Below, piece by piece: positions 1-8,525 of a DNA stretch of 64,000 nt. The DNA is from Pseudoalteromonas sp. (GTDB lineage Bacteria > Pseudomonadota > Gammaproteobacteria > Enterobacterales > Alteromonadaceae), in assembly GCF_018402495.1 (NCBI RefSeq), contig NZ_JAGYIU010000001.1, positions 62,001-126,000 on the forward strand, read 5' to 3'. Every line of letters starts with the position of its first letter. Position 1 is the first letter of the stretch. Position numbers and translations under genes: made by a program. The notes beneath the pieces were generated by a model. The model was not told where the DNA came from. It saw only the letters and a list, made by a program, of their open reading frames with translations, and ran no database searches.

Positions 1-4
1 TGTG

Positions 5-541
5 TTATTCAGTTAAAAACTCGTTAAACTCAGTTTCAAACTTATGTAATTTGGGCGCAATTAACATACTGCAATACCCTTGCTCAGGATTTTCAGTGTA
101 ATAGTCCTGATGGTAGTGCTCTGCGGGGTAAAAAGTGGTTGCTGGGCTTATCTCTGTCACTATGGGTTCGCTAACATGAGTTTGCAGCTCTGCAATAGCA
201 GCCTGTGTTTGCGCTTGTTGTTGCTCATTATGATAATACACAACGCTGCGGTATTGAGTGCCTATATCGTTACCTTGGCGGTTTAATTGCGTGGCATCAT
301 GTAGAGTAAAAAACATCGCGAGTAAGGTTTCATAGCTTATCACATTGGAGTCAAATTCAACCCTAACCACCTCAGCGTGCCCGCTAGTACCAGAGCAGAC
401 CGATTTATAAGTCGGGTGCTCAGTTTGCCCACCTGTGTACCCAGAGCAAACACTGAGTACACCTTTAACACGCCTAAATGCTGCGTCAATACACCAAAAA
501 CAGCCGCCGCCGAGTGTCGCTACTTCTATGGTCGAACTCAT
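5..541 (-). CDS. msrA: Peptide-methionine (S)-S-oxide reductase MsrA
   Basis: This 178-residue cytoplasmic enzyme reduces methionine-S-sulfoxide in proteins and free methionine, repairing oxidative damage. The family signature GCFWC lies at residues 13-17, with Cys14 as the expected catalytic cysteine. The internal GYTGG, SGHAEVV and GTQYRS motifs and the C-terminal YHQDYY segment are typical of MsrA. The start is ATG at 541, preceded by GAGGAA six bases upstream. The gene lies downstream of the RND operon on the same strand with a 76-base gap, so it could be read through from there or have its own promoter. The family call is secure. Whether an MsrB partner exists cannot be seen here. Confidence 0.96.
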   Translation of the reverse strand: MSSTIEVATLGGGCFWCIDAAFRRVKGVLSVCSGYTGGQTEHPTYKSVCSGTSGHAEVVRVEFDSNVISYETLLAMFFTLHDATQLNRQGNDIGTQYRSVVYYHNEQQQAQTQAAIAELQTHVSEPIVTEISPATTFYPAEHYHQDYYTENPEQGYCSMLIAPKLHKFETEFNEFLTE

Positions 542-617
542 AAGTATTTCCTCAATTTTTAGGGATATGTGCGCTGAATAAAGCGCCGTAACAGTCCGTT
601 ACGACGCCCAAGATAGC

Positions 618-3600
618 TTAGATCTCTTTAAGCGGTTTTTCAGCGGCTTGCTGATCAAGTTTTTGCTGTAAAAACTCTGGCGATTGTGTATTACGTGCTA
701 GTGCATAATAAGCCGCGGGTACTACAAATAGTGTTAATATAGTGGCTACCGTTACTCCAGTAAACACCACCACACCAATAACCATTCTGCTTTCTGAGCC
801 TGGGCCTGAAGCCAATACTAAAGGTACAGCACTCATAACCGTTGTTAGGGAGGTCATAATAATAGGGCGCAAGCGCTGTGTAGCCGCTTGTAAAATGGCC
901 TCACTAAACTCTACACCTTTATCACGTAACTGGTTGGTAAATTCAACAATGAGTATACCGTTTTTAGCACTTAACCCAATGAGCATTACAATGCCTATTT
1001 GACTGTATATATTAAGCGTTAACCCCATGCTCCACAGGCCAAACATGGCCCCCATTAAACCAAGTGGCACAGTTAGCATAATAACAAGTGGATGCATAAA
1101 ACTTTCAAACTGCGCTGCCAGCACTAAGAAGGTTACGGTCAGTGCTAGCACAAACACATAGGTCATGGCTGAGGCTCCTTCATAAAACAATTGCGACTCA
1201 CCTTTGTAGTCAATGGCACCATCAATGTCGTTTTCCTCTGTGGCAACCTTGTTTAAAAAGTTGAGTGCTTGTTCTAGGGTGTACCCTTCAGCTAGATTAG
1301 CGCTTAAAGTGATTGCACGCATACGGTTATAACGGTTTAAACGTGAAGCGGTGGCTTCTTCTTTTAAGCTAATAAGGCTATCAAGAGGAACAAGCTCATC
1401 ACTTCGTGATTTTAAATATATATTTGAAATATCAGTTGGGTTTGCAAAGTCCTCTTTTGTCCCTTTTAAAATTACATCGTATTCTTCACCGCGGTCAATA
1501 AAAGTAGTAACACGACGCTGACCAAGCATGGTCTCGAGAGTGCGTCCTACATCAGAGACGGATACCCCTAAATCGGCAGCTTTGTTTTTATCAATGCTGA
1601 CTAAAAACTGTGGGAAGGTTTCTTTATAATCATGATCAATACGCACTAATCCAGGGTTTTTTTCAGCGCGTTTAATAATTCTATCTCGCCAATCGGCAAG
1701 TTGAGCATAATCATTACCTTGCAAAACAAATTCAATAGGGCGAGATGAACCACCTCCGCCAATACCACGGCGCATAATAGCAAATGCACGAACGTCGGTG
1801 ACCTCTTGCATTTTGCCGCTTATTTCATCCATGACTTCCCATGTTGAGCGTTTACGTTTATCCCAATCAGCCATGCCAACAATGGCTACGCCGCCACTTC
1901 CCCCCCAGCCTGGCACGCGAACGAGCACTCGGCTCAGTTCGCCAGATTCTGAATAAGGTAATAAGTGTTCTTCAATTTTTGCCATATTAGCGGCGTTGTT
2001 TTCATAGCTTGCCCCTTCAGGGCCGTTCATAAGGACAAAGAAGGTGCCACGGTCTTCTTTTGGCGTGAGCTCTGAGGGTATTTGTAAAAACAATGAATAA
2101 CTAACAAACCCAGCTAACACTAAGCTAAGCATTAATCCCCATTTACGGGTCATGTTTGACGCTAACGTGTTCCGGTATCCATTTTCTAATTTAGTAAAAA
2201 AGCGATCCATTGCTTGGCTAAATTTACTTTCTTTTTCAGATGCTTTTAACACTTTTGAACACAATGCAGGGGAGAGCGTTAACGCAGTGATACTTGAGAA
2301 AAACACCGCAGCACTCACCGCCATAGCAAACTCTGTAAATAGCGCGCCTATTCGTCCATCCATAAACACGAGAGGAACAAATACTGAAATAAGCACTAAG
2401 GTGGTGGCTATAATTGCAAAGCCCACTTCACGAGCACCGCGATAAGCTGCCAATAACGGTGGTTCGCCAAGCTCTATTCGACGGTGAATGTTCTCTAGCA
2501 TTACAATGGCATCATCTACCACTAAGCCTATTGCTAATACCAGTGCTAGTAGCGTTAATAAGTTAATTGAATAACCCATAGCTAATAAAAACATAAAACT
2601 ACTGACTAGGGCGACAGGTACGGTGATCGCGGGAATAAGAGTGGCGCGAATGTTACCTAAAAATATAAAGATAATTAGTACCACTAATCCCATAGAAATT
2701 GCTAAGGTTTTATATACTTCGTTAATTGACTCTTTAATAAATACTGAGGAGTCATAACTGTCTTCTATGGTAGTGCCTTCTGGTAAATTGCGCTTTATTT
2801 TTTCCAGTTCACTACGGGCGTTATCAACTACAGTTAGCGTATTGGCTTTGGCTTGCTTAACAATACCCATACCAATCATATTACGGCCATTACCTCGGAA
2901 TAAACTTTCATCATCGGCGGCTTCGAGTTTTACGTCAGCGACTTCCCCCAAACGCACTAAATAACCATCTTCGCCTCGTTTAATAACTAGGTTTTGAAAA
3001 TCACGTTGGTTTTTATAACTGCGAGCAGTGCGAACGGTAAAGTCACGATCGACGGATTCAATTTCACCGGCCGGAAGTTCTACATTTTCACTACGCAGTG
3101 TTTGTTCTATATCATTAGAGGTTATACCACGGGCAGCCATTGCTTGGCGGTTGAGCCATACTTTCATAGCGTATTTTCGCTCACCGCCAATGCGCACATT
3201 GGATACGCCATCAACAACCGCTAAACGGTCAACAATAAAGCGCTGTGCATAATCGGAAAGTTGTAACGAGTCCATGGTTTCACTATTAAGTACAAACCAC
3301 GCGATTGGGCTGTCATCACTATCTGATTTTGATACTTCAGGAGGACGCACTTGTTCGGGAAGGCTATCAAGTGCACGCGCTACACGTTCACGCACATCAT
3401 TAGAGGCGGCATCTATGTCACGGTTAATATTAAACTCAATAGTAATATTTGAGCGGCCATTACGACTCGATGAGTTAATACTTTTAATCCCTTCAATACC
3501 GGAAATGCGGTTTTCGATGACTTGCGTTATTTTAGTTTCAATAATCTCTGCAGATGCACCGGTATATTCAGTACTAATATTGACAATCGGTGTTTCAATA

Positions 3601-3716
3601 TCAGGATACTCACGCAGTGGCAGCATGCTAAAGGCAACCAAGCCAAAAGTGAGCAATAGTAAGTTAATAACAATCGCAAAAACGGGGCGTTTGACGCTAG
3701 TATCGGTAATTTTCAC
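618..3716 (-). CDS. RND-family multidrug efflux permease (HAE-1/AcrB-like)
   Basis: This 1032-residue inner-membrane transporter of the resistance-nodulation-division family is expected to export hydrophobic or amphipathic compounds using the proton gradient. It has the family pattern: one N-terminal membrane segment, a large periplasmic porter loop, a central block of helices, a second periplasmic loop and a C-terminal helix block. Charged residues GLVVDDAIVML in the central block fit the proton-relay helix. The start is GTG at 3716 with AAGGGG six bases ahead, and that ribosome site lies over the last codons of the upstream adaptor gene, suggesting translational coupling. No TolC-like outer-membrane gene is next to it. 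The substrate cannot be inferred. Confidence 0.94.
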   Translation of the reverse strand: MKITDTSVKRPVFAIVINLLLLTFGLVAFSMLPLREYPDIETPIVNISTEYTGASAEIIETKITQVIENRISGIEGIKSINSSSRNGRSNITIEFNINRDIDAASNDVRERVARALDSLPEQVRPPEVSKSDSDDSPIAWFVLNSETMDSLQLSDYAQRFIVDRLAVVDGVSNVRIGGERKYAMKVWLNRQAMAARGITSNDIEQTLRSENVELPAGEIESVDRDFTVRTARSYKNQRDFQNLVIKRGEDGYLVRLGEVADVKLEAADDESLFRGNGRNMIGMGIVKQAKANTLTVVDNARSELEKIKRNLPEGTTIEDSYDSSVFIKESINEVYKTLAISMGLVVLIIFIFLGNIRATLIPAITVPVALVSSFMFLLAMGYSINLLTLLALVLAIGLVVDDAIVMLENIHRRIELGEPPLLAAYRGAREVGFAIIATTLVLISVFVPLVFMDGRIGALFTEFAMAVSAAVFFSSITALTLSPALCSKVLKASEKESKFSQAMDRFFTKLENGYRNTLASNMTRKWGLMLSLVLAGFVSYSLFLQIPSELTPKEDRGTFFVLMNGPEGASYENNAANMAKIEEHLLPYSESGELSRVLVRVPGWGGSGGVAIVGMADWDKRKRSTWEVMDEISGKMQEVTDVRAFAIMRRGIGGGGSSRPIEFVLQGNDYAQLADWRDRIIKRAEKNPGLVRIDHDYKETFPQFLVSIDKNKAADLGVSVSDVGRTLETMLGQRRVTTFIDRGEEYDVILKGTKEDFANPTDISNIYLKSRSDELVPLDSLISLKEEATASRLNRYNRMRAITLSANLAEGYTLEQALNFLNKVATEENDIDGAIDYKGESQLFYEGASAMTYVFVLALTVTFLVLAAQFESFMHPLVIMLTVPLGLMGAMFGLWSMGLTLNIYSQIGIVMLIGLSAKNGILIVEFTNQLRDKGVEFSEAILQAATQRLRPIIMTSLTTVMSAVPLVLASGPGSESRMVIGVVVFTGVTVATILTLFVVPAAYYALARNTQSPEFLQQKLDQQAAEKPLKEI

Positions 3717-3719
3717 GTG

Positions 3720-4781
3720 TTACCCCTTAACGCTTACTTTACTACCTGAGCGAATTTTAATTATTCCCTCGGTAACAATTTGCTCGCCATTACTTAACCC
3801 TTTGTCTATCGCAACCCAGCCATTATTTCTACTTGTAACATGTACTTCTTTACGGTTTGCTATGCCATCTTCAATTTGAAAAACGTAATGCTTATCTTGC
3901 AGAGGAATAATGGCCTTTTCAGGCACCATCAGCGCTTGGTTACTGCTCAGTTCTAAAGCGGTATTAAGCAACATACCTGGGCGAAGTAAACCTGATTTAT
4001 TAGCAAAACTTGCTGTTACTTCAACACTGCGAGTTATTGAGTCGATACGTGAGCTTATATGGGTTACTTTACCGCTGAAGGTTTGATCAGGGTAAGCATC
4101 GTTTTGAGTATGAACCGTCATGCCGTTTTTCAGTTGAGCTAAATACTTTTCAGGCACTTTAAAATCAACTTTTATAGTACTAATATCATCTAACGTTGTT
4201 ATTACCGTGCTGTTATTTACATAAGCGCCTACTGATATTTCTCGTTTGCCTAGTAACCCCGAAAAAGGCGCGGTGATCGCCATTTCATTGAGTTTTGTTT
4301 TGGCGCTTTCAAGTTGGGCTTCGGTAGCATCTACGCGAGCGAGTTGTTCCTCTAATAATGACTTGGCAGTCGCTTGTGAGCGAGAAAGTTCGGTCAATCT
4401 AGCTAGCTGACGTTTTTCTTCTTGTAAATTAATGCTCAGCTCTTTTACTGCAAATTGTTCTTGCTGATTTTGCAATTGCACTAATTTTTGCCCTTTACTG
4501 ACCAAGTCGCCGTCTTCAAAGTAAATACTGGTAACATAATCATTTTGCGCACTTTTAATATATATCGCCTGATTGGCACGAGCGCTGCCAATGGCTTCAA
4601 TCATAATTGCGTTTTCTTGTGATTTAACTGTATGAGCAGATACTTGAGTGGTCATTGCTGAATAATCAGCTTGTTCTCCCTGTGATACGGGGAAATACAA
4701 ATAAACGCTAAAAATTATAAGTAACGAAATAATAAATGGAAATAAGGCTTTACCTGATTGTTTAGAGTGCATTGTTTTCAT
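3720..4781 (-). CDS. RND efflux periplasmic adaptor (membrane fusion protein)
   Basis: The 353-residue adaptor links the downstream RND permease to an outer-membrane channel. The N-terminus carries one membrane anchor (about residues 12-31). Next come the first half of a lipoyl/barrel-sandwich domain, a coiled-coil hairpin rich in Gln, Glu and Leu (about residues 115-165), the second half with an APFSGLLGKRE motif, then beta-barrel and membrane-proximal domains. It has no lipobox, so it is anchored by the helix rather than by lipid. The annotated ATG sits only about 12 bases after a near-consensus -10 box, so the second ATG at 4772 could be the true start. It is the first gene of a two-gene operon with a 3-base gap. 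Confidence 0.92.
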   Translation of the reverse strand: MKTMHSKQSGKALFPFIISLLIIFSVYLYFPVSQGEQADYSAMTTQVSAHTVKSQENAIMIEAIGSARANQAIYIKSAQNDYVTSIYFEDGDLVSKGQKLVQLQNQQEQFAVKELSINLQEEKRQLARLTELSRSQATAKSLLEEQLARVDATEAQLESAKTKLNEMAITAPFSGLLGKREISVGAYVNNSTVITTLDDISTIKVDFKVPEKYLAQLKNGMTVHTQNDAYPDQTFSGKVTHISSRIDSITRSVEVTASFANKSGLLRPGMLLNTALELSSNQALMVPEKAIIPLQDKHYVFQIEDGIANRKEVHVTSRNNGWVAIDKGLSNGEQIVTEGIIKIRSGSKVSVKG

Positions 4782-4793
4782 ACCTGAAAATAG

Positions 4794-4822
4794 ATTATAA
4801 GTATTGTACGAAATCAGGACAA
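4794..4822 (-). promoter_or_regulatory. Near-consensus sigma-70 promoter of the RND operon
   Basis: On the minus strand TTGTCC (4822-4817) is followed by 17 bases and a perfect TATAAT (4799-4794). The spacing is optimal. The predicted transcript start, near 4787, would leave a leader of only about six bases before the ATG at 4781. Confidence 0.7.
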
Positions 4823-4978
4823 AAAAAGGCGGTTATGTATCTCATTAATTTGTGCGTTAAGCGTAAAAATAATAGGGTCTGTGTAACTTTTGAGTTTGAG
4901 CTTTGAGCAAAGTGCATGTTTTTTAGACGGCGCAGACCTTGACAGTGTAGTAGCAAACAAATAAAGGACGTTAATATA

Positions 4979-5083
4979 ATGAATTTTAAGACATCATGTA
5001 AAAACTGTTTAACGCTGAGAAAACTAATATTATGGGCTATTATTATGTTTATATTGTATATGGCGTTTTTCCAGTATGGCTAA
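4979..5083 (+). CDS. 34-residue membrane peptide coupled to the DUF2982-like gene
   Basis: This short open frame begins at ATG 4979, ten bases after AAAGGA, and encodes 34 residues. A polar N-terminus (MNFKTSCKNCLTLRK) with a CxxC pair is followed by one hydrophobic segment of about 15 residues (LILWAIIMFILYMAF). Its last codons overlap the start of the next gene by eight bases, and that gene has no ribosome site of its own outside this frame, so translational coupling is likely. I do not recognise the peptide. It may be a small membrane partner of the next protein or just a leader frame for it. The good ribosome site and the overlap argue that it is translated. Confidence 0.55.
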   Translation: MNFKTSCKNCLTLRKLILWAIIMFILYMAFFQYG

Positions 5084-5780
5084 TTTAAATAAATGCGTAC
5101 TTAAATACAGAGCATATGGCGCTAAAAATGGCATGGAAATATTGCTGGTAGGTAGCATAGGTTTAATATTTATTATGCTGTTTAATTTATTGCGCCCGGG
5201 TGAAATAAGCATAATTGAAATTTTTTTAGTAAGTTTATGTATTGCTGCAATTTTGATTGGCTTTTTTAAAACACAAGAACCTTTTTATAGTATTATTTTA
5301 ACTGAGCAGCAATTAATATATCAGCATAAGTATGGGCAATGGCATTTAAACCAAGAGAATTTGCACCATTGTGGTATACCTAAGGTTGATAATGGCATTG
5401 ATTACCTTGAGCTTAATGCAATTGGCATTAAGCTCAATGATGTAGATATGTTTTTGTCTGTTTTAGACCCAAGAATTGCGGGCAAATTATTAATAGAGCA
5501 GCGGCACTTTTTTATGCAAGTTGTTCAAAAAAATTGCAAAAATGGGCATTGCCCATCAGAGTGGCTAGCTGAAGATAATAAATATAGGTCAAAAAAAGGA
5601 ATTGATTATAATGGGCTTATAGCGATGTTTGCTAATAGAGCAAAACATCTTCAGCTTCTAACAGGGTATGATCTACTATTACCAGCAAGTGTGATAGAAA
5701 ATGATATTTGGGAATTTAGCGCAAAATTAAATAAATGGAAGCGTGATCCCTCTGAGTTTATAAAGTCGCAGCTTGAATAA
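5076..5780 (+). CDS. Two-helix membrane protein, DUF2982-like
   Basis: This 234-residue protein has two hydrophobic helices near the N-terminus (about residues 20-40 and 47-65), then a soluble region with alternating beta-like segments and a C-terminal helical part that includes GYDLLLPAS and IWEFSAKLNKW. It resembles the DUF2982 family of Vibrio and Alteromonadales proteins, recognised from memory of family character rather than a search. The function is unknown. It is translationally coupled to the 34-residue peptide upstream and lies 32 bases before the 110-residue unknown. The two-helix plus cytosolic domain layout suggests a membrane-anchored binding or scaffolding role, but that is only inference. 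Confidence 0.75.
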   Translation: MANLNKCVLKYRAYGAKNGMEILLVGSIGLIFIMLFNLLRPGEISIIEIFLVSLCIAAILIGFFKTQEPFYSIILTEQQLIYQHKYGQWHLNQENLHHCGIPKVDNGIDYLELNAIGIKLNDVDMFLSVLDPRIAGKLLIEQRHFFMQVVQKNCKNGHCPSEWLAEDNKYRSKKGIDYNGLIAMFANRAKHLQLLTGYDLLLPASVIENDIWEFSAKLNKWKRDPSEFIKSQLE

Positions 5781-5812
5781 TATTAGTACTTACTGCGGAA
5801 TCAGGAATAACT

Positions 5813-6145
5813 ATGAGCCAAGATAGATCGTTTATTAAAAGTGGTCGAAATACCATCATACACAAAGATAAAAAACTAGATTTAGTGATCGTCAATGGTG
5901 AAAACCACCCTCGAATAAAAGTAACAGCTAATGGCCTTGAGCCATTTAAAGAAGAGCTACCAAAAAACCGTCGAGATGCGAAAGAGCGTTACTTAGACAT
6001 TATTTATGTAACGAGTGCTGACGTATTTAGCGAAGAAAAACAGTTGTTGTTTATTCAGTCCTTAGATGGTCGTGAATATAAAGTCGATTATAGTAAGGTT
6101 GGCACTAGATTATTTGTCCGTATTCATCAAGATAGCTATTTATGA
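5813..6145 (+). CDS. Hypothetical 110-residue cytoplasmic protein
   Basis: This 110-residue, strongly charged protein has no signal peptide or membrane segment. Its ATG is preceded by AGGAA six bases upstream. The middle contains a basic stretch (KNRRDAKERY) and predicted beta-strands at both ends (DLVIVNGENHPRIKV, RLFVRIHQDSYL). I do not recognise the family. It follows the DUF2982-like gene at 32 bases on the same strand and may be cotranscribed. The downstream lipoprotein gene has its own ribosome site. Codon use looks like that of its neighbours, so I treat it as a genuine gene without an assigned role. Confidence 0.65.
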   Translation: MSQDRSFIKSGRNTIIHKDKKLDLVIVNGENHPRIKVTANGLEPFKEELPKNRRDAKERYLDIIYVTSADVFSEEKQLLFIQSLDGREYKVDYSKVGTRLFVRIHQDSYL

Positions 6146-6207
6146 GTGTATAGTGGCACCTTTTTTGCTTGTCTTATTAGATGATTTTAGACAAAAAGGT
6201 GTTTAGT

Positions 6208-7851
6208 ATGAGAGTAATTTCGTTAATACCTCTTTTACCATGTTTGCTGTTGGCAGCATGCGGAGGAAGCGATACTGATAACAGTAGTATTAATACGTCG
6301 GTATTTGCAGGTAACGATCTTCAAGTTGTAGAAAAGTCAGAATTCACCATCTCTGCCAAAGGCTCCCCTGCTGATGGTACATTTACTTGGCAGCGTGTAA
6401 GCGGCCCTATTATAGATGTATTTCCGCTTGAAGGGGCAGAGCAAACGCTCACCGCTCCAGACGTGAAATCAGACAGTGAGCTAATCCTAAGAGTGAGTTA
6501 TCAAACACAGAACGGTAGTTTAGTCAGTGATGATTTAACTGTTTTTATTGCCTCTAACAACCAGCTTCCCGTCCCTATTGTGACTCAAATTGCCCCAGAA
6601 AATTTACCCTCAGTATACAAAGATACAGTCACCCTAAGTGCTTTGGAGTCCACGGATCCGGATGAAAATGGCAAAATCAGTAGTTATTTATGGCAACTAT
6701 TATCAGGACCTGATTTGGTCGTAGATAGTTTTACCAATCCAACGTTAAGCTTTTCGCATCCATTGTTAGAAAATAACAGCAACTTAAAATGGCAGCTTAC
6801 CGTCACTGACGACGAGGGTGGGGTGTCTGCATTGCAATATGATATGACGCTTAATAAAACAGCTCAAGTGATAATTGCCAATGCAGGCGCTGATCAAACA
6901 GTGGAAGAGTTTGATAAGGTTATTTTAGATGCCACTGCCAGCGAAGCGGCCACCCAGTCGTATCAATGCAAGTGGCAACAACTTACCGGAAATACAGAAG
7001 TCCTTATTAAGCCGCAGTCATGTACTGCTAGCTTTTATGCCTCTGATATTGATGTAAATGCAACGCTTAGTTTTGAAGTACAAGTGATGGATTTAAAAGG
7101 GCGTACCGACACAGATACCGTGTTTGTTAATGTAACACCCAAAGCGCTGGGGTTAATAAATGATACCGGGATAGGGGAGTGTTATAACAATAGTCAACGA
7201 ATTAACTGTAACAATGATGAATTTCCCAATCAAGATGGCGATGTAGGACGAGATAGTTTTGCTAACCGTTTAGGTAAAATTGGAAAAGGCGATCTTGCTT
7301 TTGATTACACAAAACTCGATGAATTTGCTGATGAGTTATCTGATGATGCGTCAAACTTTAGCTGTATTCGTGATAATACCACGGGCCTTGTTTGGGAAGT
7401 CAAAGGCCCTTATTCCGGTGTGTTACCAAATACCACTTTACGTGATGGGCAAAATCGCTACATTTGGCAAGGACCTTTAAATAGCGGTGATGTAACTGGT
7501 AGCGCCAATACTTCGTGCCCGAGCAATACTGATTGTGGATTGCAAACCTATATTGATGAGGTTAATGCACTTGATTTTTGTGGTGGTAGCAACTGGCGTT
7601 TACCGACTTATACTGAGTTGTTAGGGTTAATTGACTACGGAAAAGATGGGCAAAATCTATTAATAGATACTGCTTTTTTCCCTAATACACCCGCAACTAA
7701 TATTTTAGGGCATTTACGCTATTGGACCTCACAAACAGCGGTCGATGGCACCAGTTTATCACAGGCTTACATTATCGATATGATGGATGGCAACGACTTA
7801 GCTTACCCTAAAGATAATGTCGCTTTTGTGCGCTTAGTTAGAAACCGCTAG
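6208..7851 (+). CDS. Exported lipoprotein with Ig/PKD-like repeats and a C-terminal DUF1566 domain
   Basis: The frame is open from 6181, but I place the start at ATG 6208, giving 547 residues. That ATG has AAAAGGTG just upstream and opens directly into a lipoprotein signal, MRVISLIPLLPCLLLAAC, with lipobox LAAC. Three PKD/immunoglobulin-like repeats follow, each with a W-Q-x-x-S/T-G core and VTDDEGG or VMDLKGR turns. The C-terminal 200 residues form a DUF1566 (Lcl C-terminal) domain: TGLVWEVKG, NWRLPTYTELLGLIDYG, RYWTSQTA and AFVRLVRNR. The protein is probably tethered in the outer membrane and faces outward or into the periplasm. The domain's function is unknown. It is paired with a short DUF1566 gene nine bases downstream. 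Confidence 0.85.
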   Translation: MRVISLIPLLPCLLLAACGGSDTDNSSINTSVFAGNDLQVVEKSEFTISAKGSPADGTFTWQRVSGPIIDVFPLEGAEQTLTAPDVKSDSELILRVSYQTQNGSLVSDDLTVFIASNNQLPVPIVTQIAPENLPSVYKDTVTLSALESTDPDENGKISSYLWQLLSGPDLVVDSFTNPTLSFSHPLLENNSNLKWQLTVTDDEGGVSALQYDMTLNKTAQVIIANAGADQTVEEFDKVILDATASEAATQSYQCKWQQLTGNTEVLIKPQSCTASFYASDIDVNATLSFEVQVMDLKGRTDTDTVFVNVTPKALGLINDTGIGECYNNSQRINCNNDEFPNQDGDVGRDSFANRLGKIGKGDLAFDYTKLDEFADELSDDASNFSCIRDNTTGLVWEVKGPYSGVLPNTTLRDGQNRYIWQGPLNSGDVTGSANTSCPSNTDCGLQTYIDEVNALDFCGGSNWRLPTYTELLGLIDYGKDGQNLLIDTAFFPNTPATNILGHLRYWTSQTAVDGTSLSQAYIIDMMDGNDLAYPKDNVAFVRLVRNR

Positions 7852-7860
7852 GGAGTTAAT

Positions 7861-8376
7861 ATGAAATTAATGAAAGTTTTTATGTTGTTCGCTTTTGGGT
7901 TGAGCTCATCACTTGTTGCACAGCAATGTTATGATGAAGTGGCTGTAACTGATAACACAGATCGGTTTGTGGTTAATATTGATGGCACTGTATCAGATAC
8001 TCGTACAGGGTTAATGTGGCAGCGCTGTAATTATGGACAAGTTTATAATCGCGAAACAAACAGCTGCGATGGCGTTACCCAACGTTTAAATTGGCAAGCC
8101 TCTCTCAAAGGTGCGCTGAATGACACTACCGCGGGTTATAATGATTGGCAAGTACCAAGTATTAAAGAGTTGGCCAGTATTGTTGATCATCGTTGCACTG
8201 ATCCAAGCATAGATAGTGACATTTTTTTAGCCACTCAATCACAAAATTATTGGTCAAATACCTCGGGCATCCGCAATATGAGCGCGGCTTGGGTTTATCA
8301 ATTTGCTAGTGGTTTAAATAGCTTACATGCCAAAACAAGTAACGTGTATTTACGCCTAGTACGCTATGAAAAGTAA
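7861..8376 (+). CDS. Secreted single-domain DUF1566 protein
   Basis: This 171-residue protein starts with a cleavable signal peptide (about residues 1-20, ending SSSLVAQ) and consists of one DUF1566 domain. The signature segments are TGLMWQRC, NDWQVPSIKELASIVDHRC, YWSNTSG and VYLRLVRYEK. Several cysteines in the mature part suggest disulfides in an oxidising compartment. The gene begins nine bases after the larger DUF1566 lipoprotein gene, with GGGAG ahead of the ATG, so the two form an operon that ends at the hairpin near 8450-8484. The tandem arrangement suggests that the products act together at the cell surface, which is inference. No biochemical role is known to me for the domain. Confidence 0.85.
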   Translation: MKLMKVFMLFAFGLSSSLVAQQCYDEVAVTDNTDRFVVNIDGTVSDTRTGLMWQRCNYGQVYNRETNSCDGVTQRLNWQASLKGALNDTTAGYNDWQVPSIKELASIVDHRCTDPSIDSDIFLATQSQNYWSNTSGIRNMSAAWVYQFASGLNSLHAKTSNVYLRLVRYEK

Positions 8377-8449
8377 TGTGTAAATATATCAGTTAGACAC
8401 GTTACGTTATTTTACAGCTGATGCTTTTATTTACACTATTTAATAATAA

Positions 8450-8484
8450 AGCCTGGATGTAGTTGTCATTCAGGCTATTTTTTT
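8450..8484 (+). terminator. Rho-independent terminator after the DUF1566 pair
   Basis: Arms AGCCTGGATG and CATTCAGGCT pair with one G-U wobble across a seven-base loop and are followed by a run of T residues. Confidence 0.85.
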
Positions 8485-8525
8485 GCCATTATAGGCCCTG
8501 AATTAACAACCAAGGACTCTACAAG

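Noticed and set aside
3274..3879. A 201-residue open frame on the plus strand opposite the RND operon
   Set aside because: It spans the junction of two well-supported minus-strand genes, has no recognisable domain, and its composition is that of an antisense shadow.
6181..6207. Earlier ATG for the PKD-DUF1566 lipoprotein
   Set aside because: It lacks a ribosome site and would place charged residues ahead of the lipoprotein signal. ATG 6208 has both a ribosome site and a correct signal start.
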